From assembly GCA_963920705.1 (NCBI GenBank), contig OY987236.1, forward strand, positions 5,132,190 through 5,196,189: DNA of 64,000 nucleotides, written 5' to 3'. Position numbers and translations under genes: made by a program. This document shows, one piece after another, positions 21,540 to 33,576 of this stretch (its first letter is position 1; every line of letters starts with the position of its first letter). The stretch is from Odiellus spinosus (taxonomy: Eukaryota; Arthropoda; Arachnida; Opiliones; Phalangiidae). The notes below the pieces were generated by a model that did not search any database, was not told where the DNA came from, and saw only the letters and a list, made by a program, of their open reading frames with translations.

Positions 21540-23350
21540 ACCCAAAACTAGAGTAAATGCTAATTTTTGAAAAATTAAATCCTTGAAGGATTATCCCGAG
21601 ATTAATGACATATCCTCACTTGGATATGTGTTAATTAAAATAACGCGTTGTGAAATGAAGTAGATTTATATGATTTTGATTAAAAAAATGACGGAACTAA
21701 AACAAAACTAACAAAAACTATTTAATGGGTCATCCTAGTCAGTTAAAAAAGTTTTAATGGGGATGGGAGGGATCGTGAAAGTGTTCAAAAACGGGAATAA
21801 TCGATAGTTTCTCAGCTCGTCAGCTATGTCTTGTTATTCTTTCTTTTGGTAGAAGAATTTTGTACGGAATAAAAAGAATAGGGCGAACTTTTTCCCACCA
21901 TAGAGTAAAGGGTGTAAAGTAAAAAACAGAACAAAACAACCAAATTGGATCCTCCTTCTATGTAGCTTAGTATCTTTAGGTATAGTCTGTTTTATTTTAA
22001 ATTGACAGCACGTGTAAAGCTAGATTAAGCCGAGTTATCTATGATTTAAATGGAGAATATAAAGCTAAACAATTTGTTTCCTAACTACAGTGTTAGAAAT
22101 AGTGGCAGAAATTTCGAGAGCGTATTCCATTATTTTTAATAATCAATTAAAAATTAGAAATTTAGAATTTTGAAATATATAATTTTAATTTAATTAAAAA
22201 TATTGAATATTAACGTATTTTGTTACCTAACTATTTGGGATCTTATTTAATTCATTTTAGAACTTTACGACTAATCAGGCGAGCGAATGAATTTTAAATT
22301 AACTTAAATACGGTATTTGTTTAATTTTAATAATTAATTACGGTATAATTAGTTAATCAATCGTATGAATGGAATTCAAATAAGCAAAATATTCAATATT
22401 TTAAATTAATTATTAAATTACCCGGGCCTGATTGAAATAAATAATTTTTAAAATTAAATACTCAGGAAAAAAAAATAATTCTTTAATCCATTCTAAAGAT
22501 TAGAATTAATTTCATAGACTAAGTTAAATTTTCCCATTATTTCTCTAAAAGATATCAAAGGGTTGAGACCAAAAGGGAATATATATATAATCCTAAGCTT
22601 TATTCGCGAGTTTCAAACAAACTGAAACTAAAACTAACTATAAGCCTATAGAATGAAAAAGAGTAGACCCACAGTGTAAAGAAAATAAAAAATGCCCAAA
22701 CCCCATTGTTTGATATTGAGGCGAAGCTTGAATGCTAGGCCATGCCTGGAGCATCTTCCAGAGCGCGAACTCCATGGAAACTGCATGAAGGTTGAATTTA
22801 AGCTCGCGTGTTGGAGTCTAGAAGGGTGAAGATAAGAATCTTTTGTAGCTGATTACCGAGATTTCGAGATCAATCACCGATGTCCGCTCGCCTCCTTGAT
22901 TAAATCCTTCTGGTTTTATCGACCAGTTCGCCCATCTCACGCCCTAAATTTTCCGCTACTCGCTATATAGTTCTCTAACAAACGAAGATAAAAAATCTCC
23001 AAACTTCTAAGAAGAAAAGATGTGGTAAGGACTAAGGACTATCCAAGAGACTAATACTATCTAGAAATTAAACAGACCATTTACTTATCTAAATATCCAT
23101 TCGCCACACCGTACTTAAAATTGGTTAACTCTTCTTAAAACTTTACAGAAACATATACTTAATGTAAACATGCAAATATGTAATCTGAATCGATTTGGGC
23201 CTTATCAAAAGCCACTTTCACAACAGAGGCTTTGAAACGGTTTTTGGAAAAGTCAAAATAGAAATTTTTGGGGTCAAATTTGGACCATTTTTAACAAAAT
23301 TGGATGATTTTTCCCCATTGGGAAATCAGATTTCTTTCGTTATTCTATGG
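21540..23350. other. Unassigned DNA, partly GC-richer
   Basis: It is mostly AT-rich with no gene recognised. At 22680-22960 composition is more balanced. There, GAAGGTTGAATTTAAGCTCG (22787-22806) resembles a stretch in the centre of element E1 (18103-18123). No open frame with splice sites could be supported. Confidence 0.35.
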
Positions 23351-23412
23351 GGGAATTAGAGATCGAGGTTTGGACAAGATAATCCACAAATATCAGTTAA
23401 TCAGTTAATCAT
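23351..23412 (-). mobile_element. Family R end fragment
   Basis: GATCGAGGTTTGGACAAGAT followed by AATCCACAAATAT and GTTAATCAGTTAATCAT matches, reversed, the right end of the element at 48039-48214. Only this end is present. Confidence 0.6.
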
Positions 23413-24112
23413 TGAATATTCTCAACTTCCGGTATGCGCGCGACGTTTTCTAGTACATGAAAGAGGCTACCTTCTATGCTCTAAGTGGTTGAAAACCGGC
23501 CAGTGGCGATGAACCGGATGTAAGGAGACAAATTTAATAAGCAAATAAAACAAACAAGCGGGAATTCTAAAATTCCCTTGCCAAAGCCAGGTCTCTTCTT
23601 TCTTATGCCCGAATCGAATCAGGTTGCGTGTTAACTTTAAAGCTGCCACATATTTTTCACAAGCTACAATTGGAAATTATTTTACTATAGTTAATTTTTG
23701 ACGTGGCATAAAATGGAGTCCTGACTATTTGCCCCCGTATTGATGGCAACGAATTCGAGGAAACTTAAATCCCCTCTCGTATATTATAAAATAATTCTTG
23801 TTGTTATAAAAATGATGTTTATATTATGGGAAGTGTTACGAGTTTATAAGAAATAGGTGACTCGGAAGCCGTATAACTTGAGATAATAGTCGACTAATTC
23901 TCATCCATCAGAGGGGTTATATAAAAAGACAAAGAGGATAGCAATAAGGACCATACGAGCGTGGTATCGTTAGCGACCCTCTTTCAAAAGGGTATAAGTT
24001 CCTCGTAAAGGAGAAGTGTAATTTTAAAAAGTTTTTTTTAATTAGGTATGCATTTACGAACCTAAGAATATGTGAGCCAAATATTCTAAACCAATCCTCG
24101 CATACTTGAAAG

Positions 24113-24274
24113 CGAGGGGTCATACACTCTTGGACTCGCTGTACACCTGAGTTCACCGAGTTTAGCTTTGACAGTGCATTGAATTCGAACTCTTATGAAC
24201 TCTGAGCTAAGCTTTTATAGTGCAAAGAGTTCTAAAATTTTGTACACCTGAGTTCGCGAGTGTCTGCCCCCTCG
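24113..24274. mobile_element. Family J MITE
   Basis: The ends are CGAGGGGTCATACACTC and GAGTGTCTGCCCCCTCG. A perfect 8-bp duplication, CTTGAAAG, lies at 24105-24112 and 24275-24282. The interior matches the copy at 11605-11735 and also has an extra segment (GAACTCTGAGCTAAGC) that the shorter copy lacks. Confidence 0.9.
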
Positions 24275-24361
24275 CTTGAAAGTACATAGTACAGTATAAT
24301 CATAAAACTAGACCCTACAAAAATCGGAAATAAAAAAAGATTTCTAGCTTCATATTTAATA

Positions 24362-24641
24362 GTCCTGGTCGATTTGCCGGAAATGGGCCCTTGTCTCATA
24401 GCCGCGCCGCCATCTTTTTGTAGTAACAGGCTGCCAGACTATTTCTAATTTTATTTCCCACAAACCAAATTCAAGATGTTAGTCCAACGCTTCCTATATG
24501 ATAAAGTATAGGAGGCGTTGGTTAGTCTGTAGCTATTTTCACACTACAAAAAGATGGCGGACGATCACGTGACAAAAAGTTTTCCCCGCCAAAATTTTCG
24601 CGAGGTTCTCTAGACTTCCGGTTTTGGAAATCAACCAGGAC
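24362..24641. mobile_element. Mariner-type palindromic MITE (family K)
   Basis: It is flanked by TA on both sides, with inverted ends GTCCTGGTCGATTTGCCGGA and TCCGGTTTTGGAAATCAACC followed by AGGAC. The arms also contain CGCCATCTTTTTGTAG mirrored by CTACAAAAAGATGGCG. The centre holds a second hairpin, CCAACGCTTCCTATA with TATAGGAGGCGTTGG (about 24484-24522). TA flanks and size fit a Tc1/mariner-derived MITE, but I recognise no specific family. Confidence 0.8.
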
Positions 24642-25391
24642 TATTGGATCAGTGTTAAAGGCAAAATCATATCATTTTCAGCCTTCAACAGCGCTCCTAA
24701 CATTCAATGATAGGACATTACAAGCACGGTTGAAGGCTGCAATAATGATTGACCCGAATTTATATTTACTGTTCCATTTTTAGCTACAAGTTTCCCTAAG
24801 TCTACATTCGGAGCTTCTAACTGAGCACTCTATTGTTCTTTACCAATAAATATTTTCAAGAGAGGCTTTCTCTTTAAGCCCTGGGCCATAAAAAAAAGCT
24901 CCCCCGCCCCAAAAAATAATAAAAAAAAACTGCTTGGAAATAAAACAAAAAATAATATGGGTCCGCGACGGTTTATCCTGTAGGGTCTTGAGCTTGCCAT
25001 GCAACGACGCTTTATGGCGCGGGTATTCGGATCCCAAAAGATGCTAGGGATCATGATGGATTCTGCCTGCGGAAGGACCTTTCCAAGGGACTCTTTTCTA
25101 TATACTTCCTTTCCATCCCTACCCCGTTATGGGACAACTTACTACAGCGAAAGAGGAAAATACTCAAAAGCCATTTCCCTAAGCGAAAGTGCATGACCAA
25201 AGAATATTTTCAAGCTTCAGTCCTCCATCGGAGAAGTAAAAATATTTTAAGTACAGTTTTTATTATTTTAAGGAGTTGGTAGTAAAGTGTATACACCGAT
25301 TATTCATATAGTACTGATTGGATAGGTCTCAAATTAGTAGGGTAATAGGTGCGCTAGTTTCAGATTAACATACGCTAATCTCTACACATAC

Positions 25392-25708
25392 TTAAAGGGA
25401 GAATGCAACCTAACAAGTGATTTTTAATCGATTCCTGATCGTTTAAATAGACCTAATTCAACGGTAAAACAAATTTAAAAACCAATATTGAACTAGAAAT
25501 AAGTTTAAAACTTACCATCAAAATAGGCTTAGCTAGATTCATGGAGATATCCTGAACTAAGGACTAGCGAACAATGACATTGTTCATGGAGATTCCTCCA
25601 TTCCCCGTAGAGCAATCGATCAATGTCATTGGTCGGGGAGTTCAGGTGATCTCCATGAATCCAGCTAAGCCTATTTTCCGGGTAAGATTTAAATTTATTT
25701 CTAGTTTA
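25392..25708. mobile_element. Family C palindromic MITE, right end truncated
   Basis: The left end is TTAAAGGGAGAATGCAACCT on a TTAA. Both arms are well preserved around the centre: AGGCTTAGCTAGATTCATGG on the left, CCATGAATCCAGCTAAGCC on the right. The right arm stops after TTTATTTCTAGTTTAAAAT, so the outer 80 bases or so and the second end are missing. Confidence 0.8.
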
Positions 25709-26449
25709 AAATAGAGGCTGTCATTTTAGAAGAATCGTTACTGTAGATTTTCTATACATAAAATAACATATTTTATCATGAATAGGCACTTCTGATAACT
25801 TATTTACTCTTCAATTTACTTTAAAAGAGACTTACTACGTTTTGTTTCTAAATTTGGATGAGAACTTGAGGGATTTCGAAACCAATTTACTTTTTTAAAG
25901 CCAACGGGGAAACGAAAAGAAGCCCCGAAGACATTTTACGATTTTAAATAAAAAATAGAGAAAGGTCATAAATAAACCATTCTTATCCTAGTTTCGCACT
26001 CATCGCGATATATAATTTTTAACGTTGATATTTTTAAAGACCCAATTAAATCGTTCGAAATTTACTACTTAAATCTACATTAACTCGTTCAAATACAATA
26101 GAATCCTAAAACTTTAATACGTCCAATATATTCCGAAGGTTTTATATTCATTCTTAATTATGTAGCTTCTAAAATAACCTTAAAGTAAGGCTGTCACGGA
26201 TTCTTCATCATCTCCCAATTTTATATGAGTATCATTTTCGGAAAGATCGCTAATAAACGATTCAATAATTACGTCATCATTATGAACGCGTGGTTATTAT
26301 AAAGCCTAAAGTTGATTCTAGCGCAATATACGGTAGCTTTCGCGCGATATTTTTCGTGAAAGTACTTAATCCAGAAAGTCGATTACCTTTCGTATGTAAA
26401 AACTAAACCCGCGTATAGGCCTTGGAATCGATTTAAAACGTTTCGCTTT

Positions 26450-26606
26450 AAGTCGTATGAACGGGAAATCGATTTAATTCGATTTCTTGAAATTGCTTCG
26501 GGAACCAGTTTCATACCGATTCGGTTTCAACAACAGATGAAGCTACAATAAAACAATAAAGATAATGCGTAAACAAATGACGCTTAAAACCGATTAATTT
26601 TTAACT
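26450..26606. mobile_element. Family G fragment
   Basis: This region shares long blocks with 54837-55056: GTCG.ATGAACGGG, GCTTCGGGAACCAGTTTCA and GACGCTTAAAAC.GATT. The right terminal part is missing or diverged. Confidence 0.6.
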
Positions 26607-27526
26607 TAGAAGTTTTTCTTAAAAACGCGTCTACCTAGAGGTTTAAAATTTCAAATATAGCTTTATAATAGTATTTAAATTCTTGAAATATAATCCATAT
26701 GCCTTAGAAAAAAATGGGGACAGCCTCACTTTAAGAATAAAAAACCTTTTACGACTCTGAAGAGCATAAAAAACATTTTACAACATCAAGAAAGGATCGA
26801 AGTTTCACCAGGAATTCTTATGTGGCCATAGACCCCATTTTTGGGAACTGGTGGTAGTACTTTTCTATTAATAGTAGCAAACGTGATGAAACCAACATTT
26901 TACTAGTTTTGATTATCACTTTATTATTTTTATCTAATCGCGATACTATCCCTTTAAAATAATATCTTAGTTAACTTCGAGAGGCATTTTTCAATTGCAT
27001 TACGTAGGTGCAACCGTGCAGTCGATATAGGTGTTTTAATTAACCAATAACAGTTCAGCTCGTGACTACACCCGACAAAATAAAACCCCCATTAAAAGGA
27101 CATTAGCGATATTAGAATTTTCTATTAGAACTATATAATGAACTTATTCCTTATAATGACGTCATAAAGAGTGTAGAAAAAAAATTGTTAAAAAAAAAAC
27201 TACACACTTTGAATAATATACCATAAGTTTTTTGGGTGTAGTCTCGTAAAAACACTAACGTCTATCTCTAACAAAGTATTCAGCGTGGTTAAATACTTAT
27301 TTCAATGAGTGTTGAAGTAAATAGGGTTAGATGATTATTTTACTGTATTCTCCATTTGGGACGGCTTGTATTATGGAAGTAATAAATAATAATGACCAAA
27401 AAATACCGAGAATAACACAAGGCCGTCACAACAGTGTTAATGAAATTACGCACTCGAAGCAAAAGTGGTTTTAAAGTGATAATGAAACTTTTAAAACCTT
27501 TCGTAACGATAAGGAATCGATTAAAC

Positions 27527-27936
27527 TAGAGGTGTGGGCGCCCTATATTTACAGCTTCGAGCCGAGCTCGAGTTCTTGAAAATTTTCCTTATCGAGCCAG
27601 GAGTCGAGCTCGAGCCCTGAAAAATTTTCTTATCAAGCTTCGAGCCGAGCTCGAGCCCTGAAAAATTTTCCTTATCGAGCCAGGAGTCGAGCTTTTATGC
27701 TTTGTTATAATTTTATTAAACCTTAAAATTGGTTATTTCAAGCGTTTAGCGAGCTAAAAACATTTTTGCAAGAATTATAGAATAAAAAATAAAAGAAAAA
27801 GAAGGCGCGCTGACAATACAAGATGAATCCTGACGAGCTCTTGATTTTTAGACTCGAACCCTGACGAGCTTTTGAAAAACTCTTATCGAGCTTCGAGCCG
27901 AGCGCTCGAAAAATTCCGAGCGCTCGCACACCTCTA
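27527..27936. mobile_element. hAT-type MITE with internal GAGCTCGAGCC repeats (family S)
   Basis: The inverted ends are TAGAGGTGTG and CACACCTCTA. A perfect 8-bp duplication, GATTAAAC, lies at 27519-27526 and 27937-27944, which together are typical of hAT elements. Both arms are built from repeats of CGAGC: CGAGCCGAGCTCGAGCCCTG, AAAAATTTTCCTTATCGAGC and CAGGAGTCGAGCT recur on the left, and related words recur on the right. The centre (about 27700-27790) is AT-rich and unique. There is no transposase, so movement would require one supplied elsewhere. Confidence 0.9.
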
Positions 27937-28683
27937 GATTAAACGGTTTTTTAAAACCTTCGTGCCCCTTTTAAATTGGAAAAACTTTACGTTAGACTAA
28001 GATCTTCTTTGACTTTAAATATAGAATGCATGCTTCAAATATTTTGGAAAATTTAAATTTTACACTGAATATTTGAACTAAAAGCTCCTTTATATAGACT
28101 TCCGGTGAAACTAAAAATAATATTACTCTTAAGTCTAAAACAAAAAGACTAAATTATTCCAAATTATATCTGAAAAATTCTTTAAACAGAAACTTAAATC
28201 TAATTAATCATAATATTTAAGTAATATTAAATAGCGCTTAACTCAAACTTTTGAAATCACAAATTCCTATTCCATAAAACCCATCCAAGCGATTTAAACC
28301 AAGTCCTCGAGTCCTCGTCACATATACAAAGACAAATTAGTTAAAAAAAAATGTTTTTTTAATTTTAGTCTGATCCTGTGAGTATAAACTAATTTTCAAC
28401 TCGTGATTATAATACGTTTAACTTTGGGGTGATAACGAATTGACGCAGGGGGGCATGGGTCACAGCATCGTTACGTGTCCTTAGGAAACCCACATATTTG
28501 TAGCCCTAAATCGAATTAACTCTAGAAACTCAAACGCGATGAGAAAATCCAAAAACTTTCTTTAGAAGATTTTCTTTGATTTAAATGAAGCATAAATTTG
28601 TCGGGAAAAGAAAACTTTTCATATTTTTACAAAGACTTGATTCTAATCAAAGTTTCAGCCCGCTTTTAAGACATAAAATTTCC

Positions 28684-28820
28684 GTAAAGGGACAAAGCAA
28701 CCTAAAAAAAAGCGAGGTTTAAATAGGCCTAATCCAACAATAAAATAAATTAAAAAACAAATATTAAACTAGAAATAAATTTAAAACTAACCATCAAAAT
28801 AGGCTTAGCTGGATTAAAAC
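28684..28820 (+). mobile_element. Family C left arm
   Basis: It starts TAAAGGGACAAAGCAACCTA. Family words TTTAAATAGGCCTAATCC, TTAAACTAGAAATAAATT and AATAGGCTTAGCTGGATT follow. Similarity ends about 30 bp before element D1, and the right arm is absent. Confidence 0.65.
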
Positions 28821-28849
28821 CACAAGCCTTACTTCCCGCTTCATTCAAC

Positions 28850-29130
28850 CAAGAAGGATCAGATAAGGAGAGGAAAAGTGGGAACGGCGCGGCTCCTACT
28901 GCGTCGGCCTAAACTCCCACTCTGGGAGAACGGGGGTAGAGATGCTTCGTGGTAAATTGTTGTCACGTGGGTAAAACGGATCCTTTATGAGACGCGCTAG
29001 CTAGCGACCACGTGACAACAGTTTACCTCGAGAATTTCCTATCCCCCCTTTCCACCCGAGTGGGAGGTTGGCTCTTCTCTCTCTAACTCAACGCAGCCCC
29101 ACTTTTCCTCTCCTTATCTGATCCTTCTTG
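28850..29130 (+). mobile_element. Family D palindromic MITE (D1)
   Basis: This 281-bp element has inverted ends CAAGAAGGATCAGATAAGGA and TCCTTATCTGATCCTTCTTG. A perfect 7-bp duplication, ATTCAAC, lies at 28843-28849 and 29131-29137. The arms continue through GAGAGGAAAAGTGGG and inner pairs such as GTTGTCACGTGG with CCACGTGACAAC, so nearly the whole element is self-complementary. It is GC-rich relative to its surroundings. Confidence 0.92.
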
Positions 29131-29137
29131 ATTCAAC

Positions 29138-29835
29138 CCAAAAACCGATTTTCTCTAATCACGGTTTTTGTAACGGATTAAAAAGTCTACCTATAATTAG
29201 TAGGAGAATTTCCCCTTTTTCGCGCTTGGATATTTCAGAGAGTTTTACAGCGTGTAAAGGGCTTCTCAAACACGGTGGACCAATAAACAATTACACCCTG
29301 AGTTGGCAGTAGAGGAAACCCTATAGACTGTCTGTATCTTTAAGTCTACAAATAATAAAGATAACGGCTACTATAGCTTATAGCTTTGAGTGTGCTGCTA
29401 ACTAGAGATGAAATAGACGGTATCAAACTTAATTCCCATTGAATTCGATACATTTCCAGTGTACAAAGAACTGCAATTTGTAATTCACAATTCAACATGA
29501 GTAAAGCTTAATCTTTGATTCCACCATAGAACTATTACACGGACAGAGATAAGAGATAGCTTTGTAAGCGTGTTGAAATTCTAACACGATTCGAACCGTA
29601 ACTATTTGGTAGAAAATCCTTCGATTGGGGAATCTACTATTTACACGACGCTTAAATTACCTATCGAGCGTAAATAGGTTCGGAGAGAAATGTCACGCCC
29701 CAAAAGATTATCGCAGTTAAGCCTATTTTAGAGGATTTTGAATTCAACATCAACACTTACAATCTAGATGTTTCTTTCGTTCGTAGCTTCGTTATTAAAG
29801 AGAGTATAAAGATGGAATGGTTAGATACTAATTAT
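29138..29835. other. Unassigned AT-rich DNA
   Basis: Nothing recognisable is seen between elements D1 and A3 apart from isolated TAAGCCTA words near 29718. Confidence 0.4.
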
Positions 29836-30172
29836 CAGAAGTAGATGAAACCCTCCTTTGAAGTCTATTACTCCCGGGTCCTGTCTACCCCTCTCTGTAT
29901 GGGATAGTTTCAAAAAGCGCGATTCGTACGCCTCCTAACGGTAGATATTTTCGGAGCGGGAGTTCGTCGAGCGAATATCTCTAGCAGCCTTGGAGTTCGT
30001 CAAAAAAACGTCGCCGTTTGTGGAGAGAGAGAATTTCCAATTTTGCGTAGCCAGGGGGTATGAAGTAGGACCCCTCTGATCTCGTAAAATTGGGAATTTT
30101 ACCCATACAGAGAGGAGCGCTATATGTAACATTAGAGTAGTAGACTTCAAAGGAGGGTTTCATCGGCTTCTG
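29836..30172 (-). mobile_element. Family A MITE, copy A3
   Basis: The element is reversed, with target duplication TAATTAT (7 bp, perfect). The left end carries the GAAGTAGATG variant. It lies only 356 bp from copy A4, which is in the opposite orientation. Confidence 0.95.
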
Positions 30173-30528
30173 TAATTATTAATTTAAAATGATAGAACTG
30201 AATAAGTCACTCGGAGAAAGATGCCTCGCCACTCGACAAAGATATTAAGTCACCAAAATAAGATGAGATCAGAGTCTGATTTAGACCATCATAACGCACG
30301 CGCAGATAAAAACTTAAAACACCAATGGAAAGGAGAGGTTCTATTTATTAATTTAAAAATTAAATCTGCACAAATCACTCTTTTTATAAACCAAAACGTT
30401 TCGTGATACTTATCCTTTAAATCTACAAAATATTCACCATCAAATGGCAACGTCAAATAAACTAAACTTACTCTTATTTGTATGATTTTGTACTTAGATA
30501 TAAAGGAACCATAGATATGGGTGTGCTG

Positions 30529-30866
30529 CAGAAGCCGATGAAACCCTCCTTTGAAGTCTACTACTCTAATGTTCCATATTGCGCTCCTCTCTGTATTGGT
30601 AAAATTCCCAATTTTACGAGATCGGAGGGGTCCTACTTCATACCCCCCTGTCTACGGAAAATTGGAAATTCTCTCTCTCCACAAACGACGACGTTTTTTT
30701 GACGAACTCCAAGGCTGCTAGAGATATTCGCTCGATAAACTCCCGCTCCGAAAATATCTACCGTTAGGAGGCGTACGAATCGCGCTTTTTGATACTAACC
30801 CATACAAAGAGGGGTAGACAAGATCCGGGAGTAATAGACTTCAAAGGAGGGTTTCATCGGCTTCTG
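30529..30866 (+). mobile_element. Family A MITE, copy A4 (8-bp duplication)
   Basis: The ends are standard. The flanks GTGTGCTG (30521-30528) and GTGTGCTG (30867-30874) match over 8 bases rather than the usual 7. A short TATC microsatellite follows near 30893-30912. Confidence 0.95.
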
Positions 30867-30912
30867 GTGTGCTGTCAAACCAACAAGCAACTATCTATCT
30901 ATCTATCTAACT

Positions 30913-31581
30913 ATAGAAGCCAAAGAGTTTGGGTTAGAAAATAATAACGGGTCTTGAATTACTCCATAAGAAACAAAGTCGATAAAAAAAAAAAGGTTTG
31001 TATAAGGCCTCGTCAAATTTCAGTTTATAGCAACGTCAGAAAATCAATTCTTCATCATTTTCCCTCCCTTCTTCATGCCTCCATATCTTTTTTTTTCTTT
31101 TGACACAATATAAGGAAATAAGAGAACCGTTAGTTCTAACCTTTCTAGTTCGATTCACTTTAAATGATCAGCGCGTATCAAAGCTAGAATGCCTGATAAC
31201 CATAAGAGTTTGACTCTTACAGATATTTTAGAGATCAACTTTGATACCAACAGAAAACTCAAAAAGATACTTTCCGTTGTTGAAAAGATTTCGGTAAAAT
31301 ATATTGACAAGGAGGTGATGCGAGTGGAGGAGAAAGTGGGAATGAAAAGTTTAGTGAAAAAAAGTTTGAGAAAAAAAAACAAAAAAACTGCGACCTGTCA
31401 TTTTAAAGAAGCTGTAATATGAAGCCAACGACAAGGAGTTGCCGAACACTTTTCAAAATCTCCAATTTGATCCTTTACTAAAGTTTCATAGGAGTTAGTA
31501 GAGACTACTTTTCTCTCCATGAGATTTATATTGTGTATCAATACGCCTTAGCTATTATCTATTTTGCAAAAACTCATTATT
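30913..31581. other. Unassigned DNA with one F-repeat copy
   Basis: The frames at 31155-31382 and 31189-31422 overlap on opposite strands and match nothing I know. The plus-strand peptide is lysine-rich. A repeat F copy lies near 31498-31560 (GACTACTTTTCTCTCCATGA, then TATTGTGTATCAATACGCC). Confidence 0.35.
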
Positions 31582-31951
31582 TTAAAGGTAGAATGAAACT
31601 TATTTTACTTTTATAAATATTTAAAATTTGTTTCTGGTTAATTAGTTTTATTATAAAGTGAAGCTATTACAGATTTTTGAATGAGTTGCATTTTCAAAAC
31701 GATCGTTAAAATCGATTCAATTATCGACATTTAACACTATAGTAAAAATATTATTCGCCATTTTCGAAATTAATGTGTCAGCGACCAATCGAATAGAGGT
31801 ATTGCCTTAACGTTCATTGGCCGCTGAACCATTAATGCGAAGAAATTCCATGAAGTTAAGCCTATTTTTCGGGTTAAATTCATTTCTAGTTTAATATTTG
31901 TTTGTAAAATTATTTATTGGTGGATTAGGCCTATTTGCATTCTCCCTTTAA
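31582..31951. mobile_element. Family C element, both ends present
   Basis: The left end is TTAAAGGTAGAATGAAAC and the right end TTTGCATTCTCCCTTTAA, both with TTAA. The right arm is well preserved (GTTAAGCCTATTTTTCGGG, TTCTAGTTTAATATTTG, GTGGATTAGGCCTATTT). The left arm is rearranged, so the palindrome is broken. Confidence 0.7.
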
Positions 31952-32544
31952 GCCTTAGTTGCACAATTTCGAACGTGTGATTTTAAAACTAAATAAAAAC
32001 TAAAAATTGGTGATAAATTTAAATTTTCAATCATTCTTAAAACAAATGTAGTTTTAATTTCTAAATTTTCTACTTCACTATCCCTTTAAATTCTACTCCA
32101 AACAAAGGCAATGAACAAAATTGAATTTCAAAACTTCTTTTGACCCATATAAGAACCTATTGTTATTTTTATATGATTAAAAAATAAAGCAAGTTATACT
32201 AGCCACTATATTGGATTTAAACTCGAGCTTGTCACACGATCACGTCACAAACTCTCGAAAATCGTTTTTGGATTTGGAGAAATTGAAGCGTTTTATTAAA
32301 AACTTGTTTGACAGCTAGATTTTTGAAGCCACGGTTATGAAAAAGCCAATTTCACTGTTTTCTATTTTGACTCTCATAACAGAAAATATGTAAACTGGCT
32401 AGAAAATCGAGCCCTGATTTTAGTTTTCTATAATATCAGATAATTTTTATTCAAACCCTATTATTTTTCGTCGCTCCATTCCCTCATCATTACGTAATTG
32501 ACTACGTATTTAGCATTGTCAAAGGCTGTAGTCAATGTACAGAT

Positions 32545-33033
32545 TTGCATATTTTGATGGCAAGTTTTAAATTTATTTCTAGTTTAATATTTCCAGAAGC
32601 CGATGAAACCCTCCTTTGAAGTCTACTACTCTAATGTTCCATATAGCGCTCCTCTCTGTATGGGTAAAATTCCCAATTTTACGAGATCTGAGGGGTCCTA
32701 CTTCATACCCCCCTGCCTACGGAAAATTGGAAATTCTCTCTCTCCACAAACGACGACGTTTTTTTTGACGAACTCCAAGGCTGCTAGAGATATTCGCTCG
32801 ACGAACTCCCGCTCCGAAAATATCTACCGTTAGGAGGCGTACGAATCGCTCTTTTTGAAACTAACCCATACAGAGAGGGGTAGACAAGACCCGGGAGTAA
32901 TAGACTTCAAAGGAGAGTTTCATTGGCTTCTGATATTTCTTTTGTAAACTTCTTATTGGTGGATTAGGCCTATTTAAACGATAATGAATCGATGAAAATT
33001 CACTTGCTGTTAGGTTGCATTCTCCCTTTATAA
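32545..33033. mobile_element. Family C right arm interrupted by family A copy A5
   Basis: TTTTAAATTTATTTCTAGTT precedes A5. CTTATTGGTGGATTAGGCC and GTTAGGTTGCATTCTCCC follow it, which is the normal order of the family C right arm. The A5 duplication ATATTTC falls in the family word TTAATATTTG. The C copy was therefore already there when A5 inserted. Confidence 0.8.
32594..32932 (+). mobile_element. Family A MITE, copy A5 (nested)
   Basis: The ends are intact and the target duplication ATATTTC (7 bp) is perfect. It is inserted into a family C right arm. The right end has minor changes (GGAGAGTTTCATTGG). Confidence 0.95.
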
Positions 33034-33576
33034 ATCATTCTTGTTAAACCACACGCACTTAGATGAACTCTCAAACAATATATAGTTTCTAGTTGGATTT
33101 ATTTCCGGTACTTAACCTTATTTCGGGGAGAAATCTAATAATTAAGATAGCCAATTTGGTTGATTAGGAATCCTATGGGTTCTACTCTCCTATTTCTCCT
33201 ATAATAAAGCTATACAGCGTTTGCAGCCGATGTTCATTTCTATTTTGTTGTATATTTGTCACCAAAAGCCAAGACTAGAACAGATATATATATACCGCCT
33301 AATTGAGTTTATAAGCTTTTATTCGGGAAAAGATAAAGCGAAGCCCTAAACCCCCGAAAAAGAGGAAATACTACACTTAGATTCAAGACGAGTTTGCGTA
33401 ATGGAAGAAGATATGGCGGACTGATACAATATTAAAGATCTCCTTAAATAAGAATAAGGCGGCTATAAAAACTACTTTTCATTATGAGATTTAACATTAT
33501 GTATAAATCCGCATATATATATATAGCTTTTTACCTTATTTTGAAACCTAAACTTGGGTATAGAAATGCACAAGAT

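Noticed and set aside
29575..29600. tRNA B-box-like words such as GATTCGAACC (also near 55378)
   Set aside because: No A box at the right distance and no cloverleaf could be drawn.
31189..31422. 77-codon lysine-rich plus-strand frame
   Set aside because: It overlaps a frame of equal length on the other strand, ends in a poly-A-derived lysine run and has no recognisable domain.
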